The notes: generated by a model from the letters alone, not told the origin. 45,948 nt of DNA from Ochrovirga pacifica (GCF_000220525.1 NZ_AFPK01000042.1:1-45948); one strand, 5' to 3'; positions 9,100 to 18,765 are shown, counted from the first letter of the stretch. Made by a program: numbers and translations.

Positions 9100-9918
9100 T
9101 TAATATTGTTCTTTTTCGTTAGGAAAGTCAACCGATTTTACGTCTTTGCAATATTGTTCAAAAGCATTGCTCATATCATCGTATAAGTTTAAGTACCTGC
9201 GTAAAAACCTTGGATGAAATTCGTGAGTCATCCCCACCATGTCGTGAGTCACTAATACTTGACCATCAACATGAGAACCTGCTCCAATACCAATAATTGG
9301 GATGTTAAGTTGTTCTGCTACTTTTTTTGCCAGTTTTGCTGGAATTTTTTCCAAAACTATGGCAAAACATCCTTTAGATTCTAAGAATTTAGCATCATCA
9401 ATTAGTTTTTTAGCCTCGGCTTCCTCTTTAGCTCTTACAGTATAAGTTCCAAATTGATAGATAGATTGCGGCGTTAGTCCTAAGTGTCCCATTACAGGAA
9501 TACCGGCATTGATAATTCTTGTTAATGCGTTGTCTATTTCTATACCTCCTTCTACTTTAACAGCGTGTGCACCAGACTCTTTCATAATTCTGATGGCAGA
9601 ACGCAACGCTTCTTTAGAGTCCGACTGATAACTACCAAAAGGAATGTCTACCACCACCAAACTTCGTTTAGAAGCCCTTACCACACTGCTGGCATGGTAA
9701 ATCATTTGATCTAAAGTAATTGGCAGCGTGGTTTCGTGTCCTGCCATTACGTTAGATGCAGAATCTCCAACCAAGATTACATCTACTCCGGCATTGTCTA
9801 TAATTTTTGCCATGGTGTAATCGTATGCCGTAAGCATAGAAATTTTTTCACCATGTTTTTTCATTTCAATAAGAGAGTTGGTTGTAATCCTTTTGTATTC
9901 TTTTTTGATTGCAGACAT
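9100..9918 (-). CDS. panB: 3-methyl-2-oxobutanoate hydroxymethyltransferase
   Basis: First step of pantothenate and CoA synthesis: transfers hydroxymethyl from 5,10-methylene-tetrahydrofolate to ketoisovalerate, giving ketopantoate. It is 272 aa, typical of PanB. Mg-binding candidates are D52 ([11 protein letters not shown]), D91 (VVDIPFGSY) and E123 (AVKVEGG). The segment GHLGLTPQS and the glycine-rich IIGIGAGS are family signatures. It appears to be a single gene, separated from the cysteine operon by 71 bp. No panC or panD is nearby. Confidence 0.96.
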   Translation of the reverse strand: MSAIKKEYKRITTNSLIEMKKHGEKISMLTAYDYTMAKIIDNAGVDVILVGDSASNVMAGHETTLPITLDQMIYHASSVVRASKRSLVVVDIPFGSYQSDSKEALRSAIRIMKESGAHAVKVEGGIEIDNALTRIINAGIPVMGHLGLTPQSIYQFGTYTVRAKEEAEAKKLIDDAKFLESKGCFAIVLEKIPAKLAKKVAEQLNIPIIGIGAGSHVDGQVLVTHDMVGMTHEFHPRFLRRYLNLYDDMSNAFEQYCKDVKSVDFPNEKEQY

Positions 9919-10002
9919 AATTGTATGAACTAAAAATTGCGAGGGTAAAATTACTGTTTATTTATCAGAATTTGGTGGCTTAGAATAAGGATTGCATAAA
10001 AA

Positions 10003-10030
10003 AACACATCTTGTATAACTAAGATGTGTT
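10003..10030 (-). terminator. Intrinsic terminator of the ferritin gene
   Basis: Ten-bp perfect arms AACACATCTT / AAGATGTGTT around an 8-nt loop. On the minus strand they are followed by a run of T residues, 25 bp after the ferritin stop codon. Confidence 0.85.
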
Positions 10031-10054
10031 AAAAGTGTAATGCTAAACAATTTT

Positions 10055-10561
10055 TTATTCTGTCGGAATTCTTTCGTCTATCATTTTTAACGGCATTCCT
10101 TCCATCAAATCAAAAATGTCTATAATGCTTCTAAATTTATCTTCTTCTTCTGCTTGTTCTGTTATAAACCATTGTAAAAAAACTTCGGTTACAAAGTCGT
10201 CTTCAGTTCTGGCTTTTTTAAATATTTTTTTGATAGAATCACTTACAGCAATTTCTTGATCAAGTGATTTCTCGTAAATAGCTTTTAAACTTTCAAAGTC
10301 GTTGTTTACACTGTCTATTGATGGAGAAATAGCGGCTCCTCCGTTATCATTTATAAACGTAAAAAATTTCATCGCATGTTCACGTTCTTCTTCTGCTTGT
10401 TTGTAAAACAATTCTTTACTGTTTAACAGTTCTCGTTGATCACACCAAGAAGCCATGGCTAGGTAAGCTGCAGAAGCATGCATTTCCATAGCTATTTGTT
10501 TATTAAGCAAATCCATCACCTCTGGGTGAATAGAAATTTGTTTTCTGATGATTGTATTCAT
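10055..10561 (-). CDS. ftnA: Bacterial non-haem ferritin
   Basis: Iron-storage protein that oxidises Fe(II) and stores it as a mineral core in a 24-subunit cytosolic shell. It is 168 aa with the four-helix ferritin pattern. Ferroxidase-centre candidates are E26 (EMHASAAYLAM), E59 and H62 (EEEREHAMKF), and Q136 with E139 (TEQAEEED). These correspond to the FtnA-type centre and lack the haem-site methionine typical of bacterioferritin. The gene is monocistronic, with a full consensus promoter upstream and a strong terminator downstream. The promoter is constitutive-looking, and I see no Fur-box-like palindrome over it. Confidence 0.94.
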   Translation of the reverse strand: MNTIIRKQISIHPEVMDLLNKQIAMEMHASAAYLAMASWCDQRELLNSKELFYKQAEEEREHAMKFFTFINDNGGAAISPSIDSVNNDFESLKAIYEKSLDQEIAVSDSIKKIFKKARTEDDFVTEVFLQWFITEQAEEEDKFRSIIDIFDLMEGMPLKMIDERIPTE

Positions 10562-10587
10562 AATTGCCTGTCTTAATTGTTACCTTA

Positions 10588-10618
10588 CAAATTTAATAAG
10601 CCAACAGGGTAGAACAAA
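10588..10618 (-). promoter_or_regulatory. Bacteroidota-type promoter of ferritin
   Basis: On the minus strand TTTG (10615-10618), a 19-nt spacer and TAAATTTG (10588-10595) match the TTTG/TAnnTTTG consensus exactly. The -7 element ends 26 nt before the ATG. Confidence 0.75.
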
Positions 10619-10653
10619 TATGAATAGATGGTTTAGAGAGATTCATAAAGAAT

Positions 10654-10959
10654 CTAAATTAAAATATTGTTTGTATCAAAACTAAAGAAAAATAGTAATT
10701 CTTCTTTTAATGCAATTAGGCTGGGAACCTCTAAAAACAACAATTCTTTTTTGTCTGCAACAAAAAGCAAAGCACAGTTTTCGTTTTCTATAATACGATA
10801 GAGATTGTTAGGGCTAGTAAGTTGCAGCAGTTGTTGTCTTAACTGTAACAATTGCGGAAAAGTTAACGGAATTGTTTTTTCATAAAAATACAATTGAAAA
10901 CGGCAAAAGGTTTCCATTTCTATGTGTATATCAGCAGAGGAATTGCAAACAGTTTTCAA
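10654..10959 (-). CDS. Small uncharacterised protein
   Basis: Open frame of 101 aa that I do not recognise. It is rich in Leu, Phe and Gln with alternating hydrophobic stretches (LLQLRQQLLQL, ALLFVADKKELLFLEV), has no signal peptide or transmembrane segment, and is probably a small cytosolic alpha/beta protein. The frame opens at a TTG (10959), only about 14 nt after the inferred transcription start. The first ATG in frame is at residue 15 (10917), so the true protein may be 87 aa. A TATATTTG -7 element precedes it and it lies 92 bp upstream of ferritin on the same strand. The layout resembles small Bacteroidota DUF proteins of about 100 aa, but I cannot name a family. Confidence 0.55.
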   Translation of the reverse strand: MKTVCNSSADIHIEMETFCRFQLYFYEKTIPLTFPQLLQLRQQLLQLTSPNNLYRIIENENCALLFVADKKELLFLEVPSLIALKEELLFFFSFDTNNILI

Positions 10960-10979
10960 GATAAATTGAATTTGGGATG

Positions 10980-10987
10980 CAAATATA
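10980..10987 (-). promoter_or_regulatory. -7 element upstream of the small unknown gene
   Basis: TATATTTG on the minus strand, 20 nt before the TTG start of the 101-aa frame. It supports expression of that gene; no clear -33 element is seen. Confidence 0.5.
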
Positions 10988-11123
10988 GTTCTTATTTAGA
11001 GTAAATAAAAACAATATTGCTTTTTTATTCTTAGAATTGCAAAAAAAACGGTGCTGTATTCGTTTATTGGCAGTTAATTTGTAGTGCAAAAAAGTTATAT
11101 ATTTATGCTATAAATCAAAAAGG

Positions 11124-11693
11124 ATGCAGGAAAACAAAGTGCACACACTAGATCCGGATAAATGGATTGATGCTTACGCTGATTATTTGTTTAATTATAC
11201 CATTGCAAGAGTTAATGATACAGAGAAAGCAAAAGACTTGGTTCAAGAGACTTTTTTTGCTGGACTAAAATCGATGAAAAATTTTGAAGGAAAAGCAAGC
11301 GAAAGAACTTGGTTGGTTTCTATTTTAAAACGAAAAATTATTGATCATTACCGCAAAATTAATTCTAACAAAGGAAAGGCGGAAGTACGTATGAATTTTT
11401 ATCAAGAAGGAGATAGAGAAGGAGATTGGTTGGAAGAACGAGTGCCTCAGAAATGGGATAGTTCTGCCGATGCTATGATAGAGTCAGAAGAATTAGGTGA
11501 AGCGTTAACGGCATGCATACAAAAGTTGCCAGAAAAGTACAGAATGGTGTTTGAGATGAAAACTATTCAGGGTTTTGAGACCGAAGATATTTGTAATGAG
11601 TTAGATATCACATCGTCTAATCTTTGGGTAATCATCCATAGGGCTAGAACGCAGTTAAGAAGATGTATGGAAGATAACTGGTTTAAAAAGTAA
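11124..11693 (+). CDS. ECF-type RNA polymerase sigma factor
   Basis: Sigma-70 family group 4 (ECF) factor of 189 aa that redirects RNA polymerase to a stress or envelope regulon. Region 2 spans about residues 15-80 (DLVQETFFAGL, then ERTWLVSILKRKIIDHYRK). Region 4 spans about 130-185, including LPEKYRMVFEMK and a helix-turn-helix ending HRARTQLRRCM. The ATG is preceded by AAAAGG. It is followed after 8 bp by a small zinc anti-sigma-like gene and then an O-methyltransferase, so the three form an operon. Such operons commonly autoregulate; a degenerate TATATTTA lies 19 nt upstream of the ATG. Confidence 0.93.
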   Translation: MQENKVHTLDPDKWIDAYADYLFNYTIARVNDTEKAKDLVQETFFAGLKSMKNFEGKASERTWLVSILKRKIIDHYRKINSNKGKAEVRMNFYQEGDREGDWLEERVPQKWDSSADAMIESEELGEALTACIQKLPEKYRMVFEMKTIQGFETEDICNELDITSSNLWVIIHRARTQLRRCMEDNWFKK

Positions 11694-11701
11694 GAAAGGG
11701 C

Positions 11702-11962
11702 ATGGGAAAATTAAAAATTACTTGTGAAGAAGCAACAACCATATGTACAAAAGCACAGTATGGAGAAGCGAGTTTTTTAGATAAATTTAAGTTGAATTTA
11801 CACTTTGTATATTGCAAAACGTGTAGAACATTTAGTAGGCAAAACTCAGAATTGTCAGATATGTGTGCACTTGCAAAAAAATATCAAGAAAAACACAAAT
11901 GTTGCTTGTCTGAGGCAGACAAAAAAGCGTGGAAAGAAAAAATGAAAGAACTGGAAAAATAA
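11702..11962 (+). CDS. Small Cys-rich zinc-finger protein, likely anti-sigma factor
   Basis: Soluble 86-aa protein with no membrane segment. It has the HxxxCxxC signature of zinc-binding anti-sigma factors at H34, C38 and C41, with C8 and C15 upstream. Seven cysteines in all (8, 15, 38, 41, 55, 67, 68) include a vicinal C67-C68 pair. Directly following an ECF sigma gene by 8 bp, it is best read as a cognate RsrA-like anti-sigma that holds the sigma factor through its zinc domain and releases it on thiol oxidation. The oxidation part is inference from cysteine content and family precedent. It is 6 bp before the O-methyltransferase. Confidence 0.8.
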   Translation: MGKLKITCEEATTICTKAQYGEASFLDKFKLNLHFVYCKTCRTFSRQNSELSDMCALAKKYQEKHKCCLSEADKKAWKEKMKELEK

Positions 11963-11968
11963 ACAAAC

Positions 11969-12613
11969 ATGCACTTTTTACCAGAAAAAATTGATGAATA
12001 TGTAGTGGCTCATTCTCAAGAAGAACCAACTTTATTGCAAGAATTAAATACCGAGACTTGGCAAACCGTTTTAAATCCACGTATGTTAAGTGGAGCTTAT
12101 CAAGGACGTTTGCTATCTATGTTGTCTAAATTAATTCGTCCCAAAAATATATTAGAAATAGGAACCTATACGGGCTACTCTGCTTTGTGTATGATAGAGG
12201 GAATGCAAACTGATGGAGAATTGCATACCATTGACAAAAACGAAGAATTGTATGATTTGCAAAGAAAATACTTTAACAAATCTTCTTTTGGAAGCAAAAT
12301 ACACCAACATGTAGGAAACGCAATAGACATTATTCCAACAATTTCTACAAAGTTCGATTTGGTTTTTATTGATGCAGACAAAGCCAATTACGCCAATTAT
12401 TTTGATTTGGTTATAGATAAAATGAATGCAGGCGGAGTAATTTTATCGGACAATGTATTGTGGAGTGGTAAAGTAACCGATGAGGTTATTAACGAAAAAG
12501 ATGTAGACACCAAAGAGTTAATTGTTTACAATAAGAAAATAAATGAAGACCCAAGAGTAGAGACAGTATTGTTACCCGTAAGAGATGGGTTAACAATAAC
12601 AAGGGTTAAATAA
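11969..12613 (+). CDS. SAM-dependent O-methyltransferase (caffeoyl-CoA OMT-like)
   Basis: Class I methyltransferase of 214 aa. SAM motif I is LEIGTYTGYSAL at 62-73. The divalent-metal and catechol-type motifs are FIDADKANY at 133-141 (D135 expected to bind metal) and SDNVLW at 160-165 (D161, N162). These features define the cation-dependent catechol OMT family, which methylates vicinal hydroxyls of small aromatics. It is the third gene of the sigma/anti-sigma operon, 6 bp after the zinc protein, and is followed by a strong terminator. The physiological substrate is unknown. Confidence 0.93.
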   Translation: MHFLPEKIDEYVVAHSQEEPTLLQELNTETWQTVLNPRMLSGAYQGRLLSMLSKLIRPKNILEIGTYTGYSALCMIEGMQTDGELHTIDKNEELYDLQRKYFNKSSFGSKIHQHVGNAIDIIPTISTKFDLVFIDADKANYANYFDLVIDKMNAGGVILSDNVLWSGKVTDEVINEKDVDTKELIVYNKKINEDPRVETVLLPVRDGLTITRVK

Positions 12614-12634
12614 AAAGTATTTATTTGCTTTATT

Positions 12635-12670
12635 AAAAAACGACATTTCTAAAAGAAATGTCGTTTTTTT
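12635..12670 (+). terminator. Intrinsic terminator of the sigma operon
   Basis: Perfect hairpin with 10-bp core arms CGACATTTCT / AGAAATGTCG, extended by A/T pairs and ending in a T run, 22 bp after the O-methyltransferase stop codon. Confidence 0.9.
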
Positions 12671-12759
12671 AGTACATATAATCTTGTTTATGGTGTAGCT
12701 ACATTACACACAATTCTCTTAAGTTTGTTTTATTTCTGTAACTTACAAGTTAAAAAGCT

Positions 12760-14478
12760 ATGCGTTGGATTACCAAACCTTTACCCAATACTGAACTAGT
12801 AAACTCTTTGTCTAAATCCTTAGGAATAGACAAAATATTAGCACAGCTATTGGTACAAAGAGGAATTTATACGTTTGATGAAGCCAAAAGTTTTTTTAGA
12901 CCCAACTTAGAAGAATTGCACAATCCTTTTTTAATGAAAGGAATGGAGCGAGCTGTAACTCGAATTTTTAGAGCCATAAAAAAACAAGAAAATATCATGG
13001 TTTTTGGAGATTATGATGTCGATGGAACCACAGCTGTTGCCCTAATGTCAACCTATTTGTTAAGCCTGTATCCTAATGTGGTTACTTACATTCCAGATCG
13101 ATATACTGAAGGTTATGGAATTTCTTATCAAGGAATAGATTTTGCAGAAGACAACAACATCTCTTTAATTATTGCTTTAGATTGTGGGATAAAAGCTATA
13201 GACAAAATAGCTTATGCAAAAGAAAAAAACATTGATTTTATTATTTGTGATCATCATAGGCCCGGAGCAACAGTTCCCGATGCTGTAGCAGTGCTAGACC
13301 CAAAACAAAAAGATTGTAATTATCCTTATGATGAATTGTCGGGGTGTGGAGTAGGTTTTAAGTTGATTCAGGCAATAGCACAAGTACAAGAGCAACCATT
13401 TTCAGATTTAATTCCATACTTAGATTTATTGGCCATTAGTATTGCAGCAGATATTGTACCTATTAATGGAGAAAATAGAATTTTAGCCTATCACGGTCTT
13501 AAAGTTATTAATAGCAATCCAAGACCCGGAGTTAAAGCTATTTTAGAGCAAGTACAGAAAAAAGAATTGACCATTACCGATGTAGTATTTATCATTGCTC
13601 CTAGAATTAATGCAGCAGGAAGAATGAAACAAGGAATTCATGCCGTTGAATTGTTAACAGAAACAGATCAAAATTTAGCACAAAAATTTGCTAGAGAAAT
13701 AGACCAATACAACTTAGATAGAAAAGAATTAGACAAAAAAATTACTGATGAAGCTTTGCAACAAATTAGAGAAAATAAGGAAGAACAAAACAGTGCAACT
13801 ATTGTTTTTTCTGAAACTTGGCATAAAGGTGTTATTGGTATTGTTGCTTCTAGATTGATAGAAACCCATTACAAACCAACCTTAGTTTTTACCAAAAGTG
13901 GAAATAAATTAGCAGCATCGGCACGTTCTGTAAAAGGTTTTGATGTGTACAATGCCTTAGAGGCTTGCTCCGAACACATAGAGCAGTTCGGTGGGCATAT
14001 GTACGCTGCAGGGTTGACTTTATTGCCAGAAAATTATCAGTCTTTTAAACAGACTTTTGAAAAAGTAGTGAAAGAAACGCTACCTAAAGAATTAACAACT
14101 CCTGAGATTTCTATAGATGCTGAGGTTGACTTGGTAGATTTGAATCCGAAGTTTTATAGAATTTTAGCTCAATTTGCTCCTTTTGGACCTGCAAATATGA
14201 AGCCTGTATTTAAAGCATCGGCACTAAGAGATAATGGTTACGGAAAAAGAATAGGAAAGGTAGAAAAGGAAGGAGACTTGCCAGAACACTTGCGTTTACA
14301 TATTATATATGGTGCCGATGAAAGAACTTACAATGCTATTGGCTTCGGAATGGGAGATCGAATAAAAATTATTGAAAATTCCGAAACTTTTGATGCTGTT
14401 TTTACTCTGGAAGAAAACTGTTGGAATGGGTACACGTCTTTGCAATTAATGCTAAAAGATATCAAAGGAAATAGTTGA
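12760..14478 (+). CDS. recJ: Single-stranded-DNA-specific exonuclease RecJ
   Basis: 5'-3' single-strand exonuclease for recombination and mismatch repair, DHH phosphoesterase superfamily. It is 572 aa, normal for RecJ. The catalytic motifs are GDYDVDG at 83-89, DCG at 141-143 and the eponymous DHH at 164-166. Later comes the DHHA1 part with FGGHMYAAGL, and a C-terminal OB-like domain from about residue 455. The ATG lies 146 bp after the previous stop, beyond a terminator, so it has its own promoter. It converges with a DUF1697 gene, with 23 bp between the stops. Confidence 0.97.
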   Translation: MRWITKPLPNTELVNSLSKSLGIDKILAQLLVQRGIYTFDEAKSFFRPNLEELHNPFLMKGMERAVTRIFRAIKKQENIMVFGDYDVDGTTAVALMSTYLLSLYPNVVTYIPDRYTEGYGISYQGIDFAEDNNISLIIALDCGIKAIDKIAYAKEKNIDFIICDHHRPGATVPDAVAVLDPKQKDCNYPYDELSGCGVGFKLIQAIAQVQEQPFSDLIPYLDLLAISIAADIVPINGENRILAYHGLKVINSNPRPGVKAILEQVQKKELTITDVVFIIAPRINAAGRMKQGIHAVELLTETDQNLAQKFAREIDQYNLDRKELDKKITDEALQQIRENKEEQNSATIVFSETWHKGVIGIVASRLIETHYKPTLVFTKSGNKLAASARSVKGFDVYNALEACSEHIEQFGGHMYAAGLTLLPENYQSFKQTFEKVVKETLPKELTTPEISIDAEVDLVDLNPKFYRILAQFAPFGPANMKPVFKASALRDNGYGKRIGKVEKEGDLPEHLRLHIIYGADERTYNAIGFGMGDRIKIIENSETFDAVFTLEENCWNGYTSLQLMLKDIKGNS

Positions 14479-14501
14479 TTTTTGTTTGTGATACTTTTGC
14501 A

Positions 14502-15038
14502 TTAGGGATTACCGAACTCTAGTAGTTTTAAAACGGTTTTCCAATTTCTTGTAGTAGTATTCATTTTTAGTTTTTTTTCAAAAAAAAGATTGCTAAACTT
14601 AGACTGATGGTATTTGCCTTTACAGCAAATAAACACATCTTTGTTGCTAATTTTAAAAACATCAGTCTCATCATTATAAGAAAGAAGAGTAGCCAAGTTT
14701 TCGGAGCTAGGTGTTTCTTTTAAAAATGTTAAGTGCAAGTTGCTAACATCTGTTTGATTGTTGTAAAAAGGGTTGTTGTGTACAGATTTTTGCAATTCAG
14801 CAATAGATCTTATGATAACGGGAACTTTAAAATGAAAGGTTTTTAAAATTGCATCTTCAATCAAAATTTCTAAATCAGAATTTTTTTGGTTAGAGGTGAA
14901 AAGTATATTGCCACTTTGGATGTAAGTAGAAACATCTCTAAGGTTTAGATTTTTACACATCAACTTCAAATCAGCCATTAAAATTTTTCGTTTTCCAGCT
15001 ACATTGATTCCCCTTAAAATTGCAACTTTTAAATCCAT
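14502..15038 (-). CDS. DUF1697 domain-containing protein
   Basis: Cytosolic 178-aa protein of the DUF1697 family, recognised from the N-terminal AILRGINVAGKRKI, the segment STYIQSGNILFTS and the regular spacing of small alpha/beta repeats. The biochemical function of the family is not known; it is widespread as a single gene in soil and marine bacteria. It is 38 bp upstream of the large phosphoesterase-barrel gene's stop on the same strand. The arrangement is tail to tail with recJ. Confidence 0.92.
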   Translation of the reverse strand: MDLKVAILRGINVAGKRKILMADLKLMCKNLNLRDVSTYIQSGNILFTSNQKNSDLEILIEDAILKTFHFKVPVIIRSIAELQKSVHNNPFYNNQTDVSNLHLTFLKETPSSENLATLLSYNDETDVFKISNKDVFICCKGKYHQSKFSNLFFEKKLKMNTTTRNWKTVLKLLEFGNP

Positions 15039-18000
15039 TATATTCTTATTATAAATAATACACTAGCTAAAAAACATTACCAGTTTACCCCAATACCAAA
15101 GGTAAAACGCAATCCCTCTTTACTATTAAAAAAGTTAAAATTTGCTTTGGTAGCACCAGGTGCACTTGCCCATAAGGTAGTTCCGTAAGCTACGTGCCAT
15201 CGGTCAGAATCTTCGTTAGGTAACCAAACTCGTCCGTAATCATAACCCAAAGATATTCCGTAAGTCAATGGTAAAATTGGTGTGATAATTTCATCAATAG
15301 TATAGCGTAAATTGGTGTTCTGTACAAAGCTTTGTTTTCCTGCAAAACGTTCGTTTCTAAAACCACGCAACCCATTGTTACCTCCAATAAAAGCAGATTG
15401 GTAAGGCATAAACTCTGTTGGTCCTATGTTTATTTGTGTTCTAATTTTACTGTTTAGGATCCATTTATTATCTAAAGACAATGGATGTACCATTCCGATG
15501 TTGGTTTTAATAAAAATCAGTGAGTTTCCTTTAACCGTGTTGTAATCCCAACCTGGATTTAGCTGAAATTCAAAACCTCTAGTTGCCAAAGAGGTATTAT
15601 CTTGGTTTTGGTAGGTAAGTTTTGTATTGATTCCTGTAAAAAGTTGATCTTTGAATGTAGCAGGAGCAAAAGTGTCTATAAATCTGTTGTTTGTATTTTC
15701 TATTTCATAAACTTTTAGAGGAATGGTAATTGCCACAGAAGCTCCTTTTTGATTCTCCCATTTCATTCCCAATTCAATTTTTTTAATTTCAGTTTTTACA
15801 CGGTTGTAGTTTAGCCCCTTGTTATTGTCAACATTTACTGTGTTGTTCCCAAATCCAAAAAAGTTGTTGCTAAAGTTAGAGCTGGTAAGTCGGGTGTTAA
15901 CTAGTCCATTCCAGTTGTTTAGATAGGTAGCAAACTCACTGCTATGAGAAAAATCAAAACCTTGGGTTGCAGTATAGTATTTTGCGCTTACATAATGCTT
16001 GTTGGTAAAAGGTTGCCTATTGTACCCTAAATAAGTTCTGTTTAATGCAGCACCAAAAGCAAAACCATCGTCTGGGTTAAAAGCTACTAAGGGAATTATT
16101 GTTTGTGTATGATCTTTCACTTTTCGATATTGATAAATATTGTTGTTATACCTGTCCGAAAGGTGTTTTTTTATATTACCATCATAGGTGTTTTTTTTAC
16201 TGATAAAATCATGCACACGCACTTTTTTTGCTGATTTTTCTACGTGATATGTGTCGTTATTTTGTCCACCAATCAATCTAATTTTTGGACTATTTGTAGC
16301 TGTGTTTATCACATAAAATATATCATCGTCATCCAAACCGTATACCCATATTTCTTGCGTGTTTCTATTGTTAAATTCCTTAAAAAAATGCAAGTCTTCT
16401 TTTTTACCATCTTTTAAGTTAAAAACCTTAATGATAGTTTTGTTTTTAGTAGCTGATATTTCAAAATATTCATCTTTGTCGGTTCCTTTTACAATCGCAA
16501 ATTTTTCTAAAAGACTTCTGTATTCTTGGGCAATTTCTTCTACGTGATCTCTTCTGTATTTCAAGATTTTTTTAATTTTTTTTATGTGATGATCTTGCAA
16601 TACAGGTGCTAACTTGCTAAAGGCTTTCTCAATTACATCGTCTGTTAGTTGGTTTTTAATAAACGTAGCTTGTTGGTTCCATACGTCGTAAGAACTTTCT
16701 TGTAGTAAAGAAATATCCATAGGGTAGGGTTCGTCATTAAATTTAAACAAGTTTCGGATGTCTTTATCGTAGGTTTGCATCAGTTTAATAGGATCTACCA
16801 AAGTGGTTAAAGATTCTAATATAAACCCATCATAATTAGAAAAAGCTTGGTCTCTATCTCTAGGAATTGGTTTAAAGGTTTTCTTTTTTCCATCCTTAAA
16901 AACTGCCCATCTCCATTGGTCAACATGTCTGTCCCAGTCTCCCAAAATCATATCAAACAAACGAGCCGTAATGTAATTTTTCTCGTCCAATTTGTTTCTT
17001 TTATGTTCTCTTAGTTCAGCAAACAAATCATCGGTACTGATAATATCATCTGGAAAACCAAAAGATTTTAAATCTGTATGATGATCTTCAGGACGTTCTT
17101 CTATCATATATAAAGCATCACCAAATTCATCATCGTAAGGAATTAAGGTGTTTTGTCTAGGCACATAAAACAGTCTAGGATTGGTATGTAAAACTCCAAT
17201 AGGATCGGATAAATCATCAATAACAAAAGGAGTATAAGGATGTGCCGAAGTATAGAAATCGTATAGTAAATTTTCGGTGTACGTTCCTTCCATTTTTTTG
17301 CTGATGTAGTCTTTTTTAAAAGCTACAGTTTGTAAAAAACGGATGGCACTTTTTTTTAAGGCTCTCATTACATATTGCTTACCATTTTTATCTTTTAATC
17401 GTAAAGATTTAGATTGATGTCCTCCCCCTTTTTTTACTAAAGATAAACCACCGTATAGCGTATCTAACAACACCGATGGAGCCCAAATTTCTTTGCTGTA
17501 AACATCTCTATAGTGCTTGCCCCATAAAGATTTGTAAAGTTTATTTTTGTCGGTCAATTCATTAGGATAGATTTGGGCTTTTACCATTTTGGGAATTGAA
17601 GCTGTAGCGTATTTTGTCTGCTTATGAGACTCTGTTGAGTTAAAAACAGTAGCTTTAAATACAGATTCTTGATTGCTTATAAAATTGGCAATAACCTCTT
17701 TATTAGGATATATACTAAGTTTTACATAACCGTTTTCACCATAACTAAAACCAGGTTCTTTACCTAAATAGGTAGGCGACTTTTTAGAGCCAGATCCGCT
17801 AACAATTTGTGGAATTCCGTCTTGATGCAAATATTGCAAACTATGATCGTGACCCGATACAAACATTAAATGCGAATGTTCTTTAGCCAAAGTACTAACT
17901 CTCTGAACCAATTCATTGTACCTGTATGCTTGAATGTCTTGAGAATTTAGTCCACTAGTCTTTCTAAGCAATTGGTAAAAACTACCTAGCACAGGCAAAG

Positions 18001-18429
18001 GTATGTTTGCATTAAAAGGAAAAAGATGTTGTTTAACTGAAGAAGCACCACCGTGTACTCCTAGGGTTTTCATAGGATGATGCAAAGCCAACAATGTTAC
18101 CTTATCCTGACTTTTGTTGATAAGCCCCTCTAACTCTACAAAGAATTTTTCTCGAGTTTTAATTTCATCACACTTATCGTTCATTTTTGGGTGTTGATCC
18201 CAATCGGTAATGTACCATTGTGAGTCTATAATTATAATTTCTATAGCATCGGTTAAATGTACTACCTCTAGCGGACATCCATTTTCGGGTAAAAAGGTGT
18301 TTTTTCCTAAAGCATCCTCTACAAACTTTTCCTGTTCTTTGAGGCCATCCAAACCGTAATACCAGTCGTGATTACCAGGAATAAAAATAGTTTGTCCTTT
18401 AAAGTTTGTAACCGTTTTTAGTTGAGCCT

Positions 18430-18765
18430 CTAATCTTTTAATTCCGTCTTTTTGTTTTTTCTGATGATTGGGATGCAAGCCTCTTGGATAAATATTATCA
18501 CCCAAAAAAATAACGGTTGCGTTTTTTTTTCTTCTTGTAATTCTTGTGCTAAATTTTGTAAGTTCTGATTGCTTTGTGGACTATTACCAGCATCACCTAT
18601 AAGGTATATATGATGAGCTTTTGTTTTACTTTTTGGCTGAATTTTTTGCCAGTTTTGATGTGAATCAGAAATTTGTTTTTTATACGTGGCACAATTCACT
18701 AAAGTTAGAAAAGCAAGAAAATAAAAAGATTTTTTTTTATATATTAACTTCATTGTTTTTTTCAT
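18430..18765 (-). CDS. 5' fragment of the phosphoesterase-barrel gene
   Basis: This is the reading frame actually open from the start codon: a lipoprotein signal beginning with ATG at 18765 (a second ATG at 18753), the lipobox cysteine in LVNC, and then metal motif I (YLIGDAGNS). After the A9 tract it runs on in the wrong frame (PLFFWVIIF and beyond) to a stop at 18430. As it stands, it would give a short secreted lipoprotein without activity. A longer TTG start at 18777 exists but is not needed. It is divergent from the HD-PycTM gene, with about 63 bp between the two ATGs. Confidence 0.6.
   Translation of the reverse strand: MKKTMKLIYKKKSFYFLAFLTLVNCATYKKQISDSHQNWQKIQPKSKTKAHHIYLIGDAGNSPQSNQNLQNLAQELQEEKKTQPLFFWVIIFIQEACIPIIRKNKKTELKD
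18522..18530 (-). other. Homopolymer frameshift site (A9 on coding strand)
   Basis: Nine T on the plus strand. One extra base puts the two halves of the phosphoesterase in one frame. A-runs of this length are prone to replication slippage, to RNA polymerase slippage and to sequencing error. Confidence 0.85.

Larger units (their letters stand above)
15077..18765 (-). pseudogene. Metallophosphoesterase-Omp85-like barrel fusion lipoprotein, split by a frameshift
   Basis: Reading both frames together gives a protein of about 1229 aa with three parts. The N-terminus is a lipoprotein signal (LTLVNC). Next is a calcineurin-like phosphoesterase with all metal motifs: GDAG, GDNIYP, GNHDWYYG and SGHDHSL. 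The C-terminus is an outer-membrane barrel with an Omp85-type loop motif GGNNGLRGF and an aromatic last residue (GVNW). The gene is out of frame at an A9 tract on its coding strand (T9 at 18522-18530): ten A residues would join GDAG upstream to VIFLGDNIYP downstream, restoring motif II. Everything after the slip (1141 codons) is intact, which argues for a recent lesion, a sequence error, or a tract that is read by slippage. Apart from the frame, nothing is decayed. Predicted location is the outer membrane; the substrate is unknown. Confidence 0.85.
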
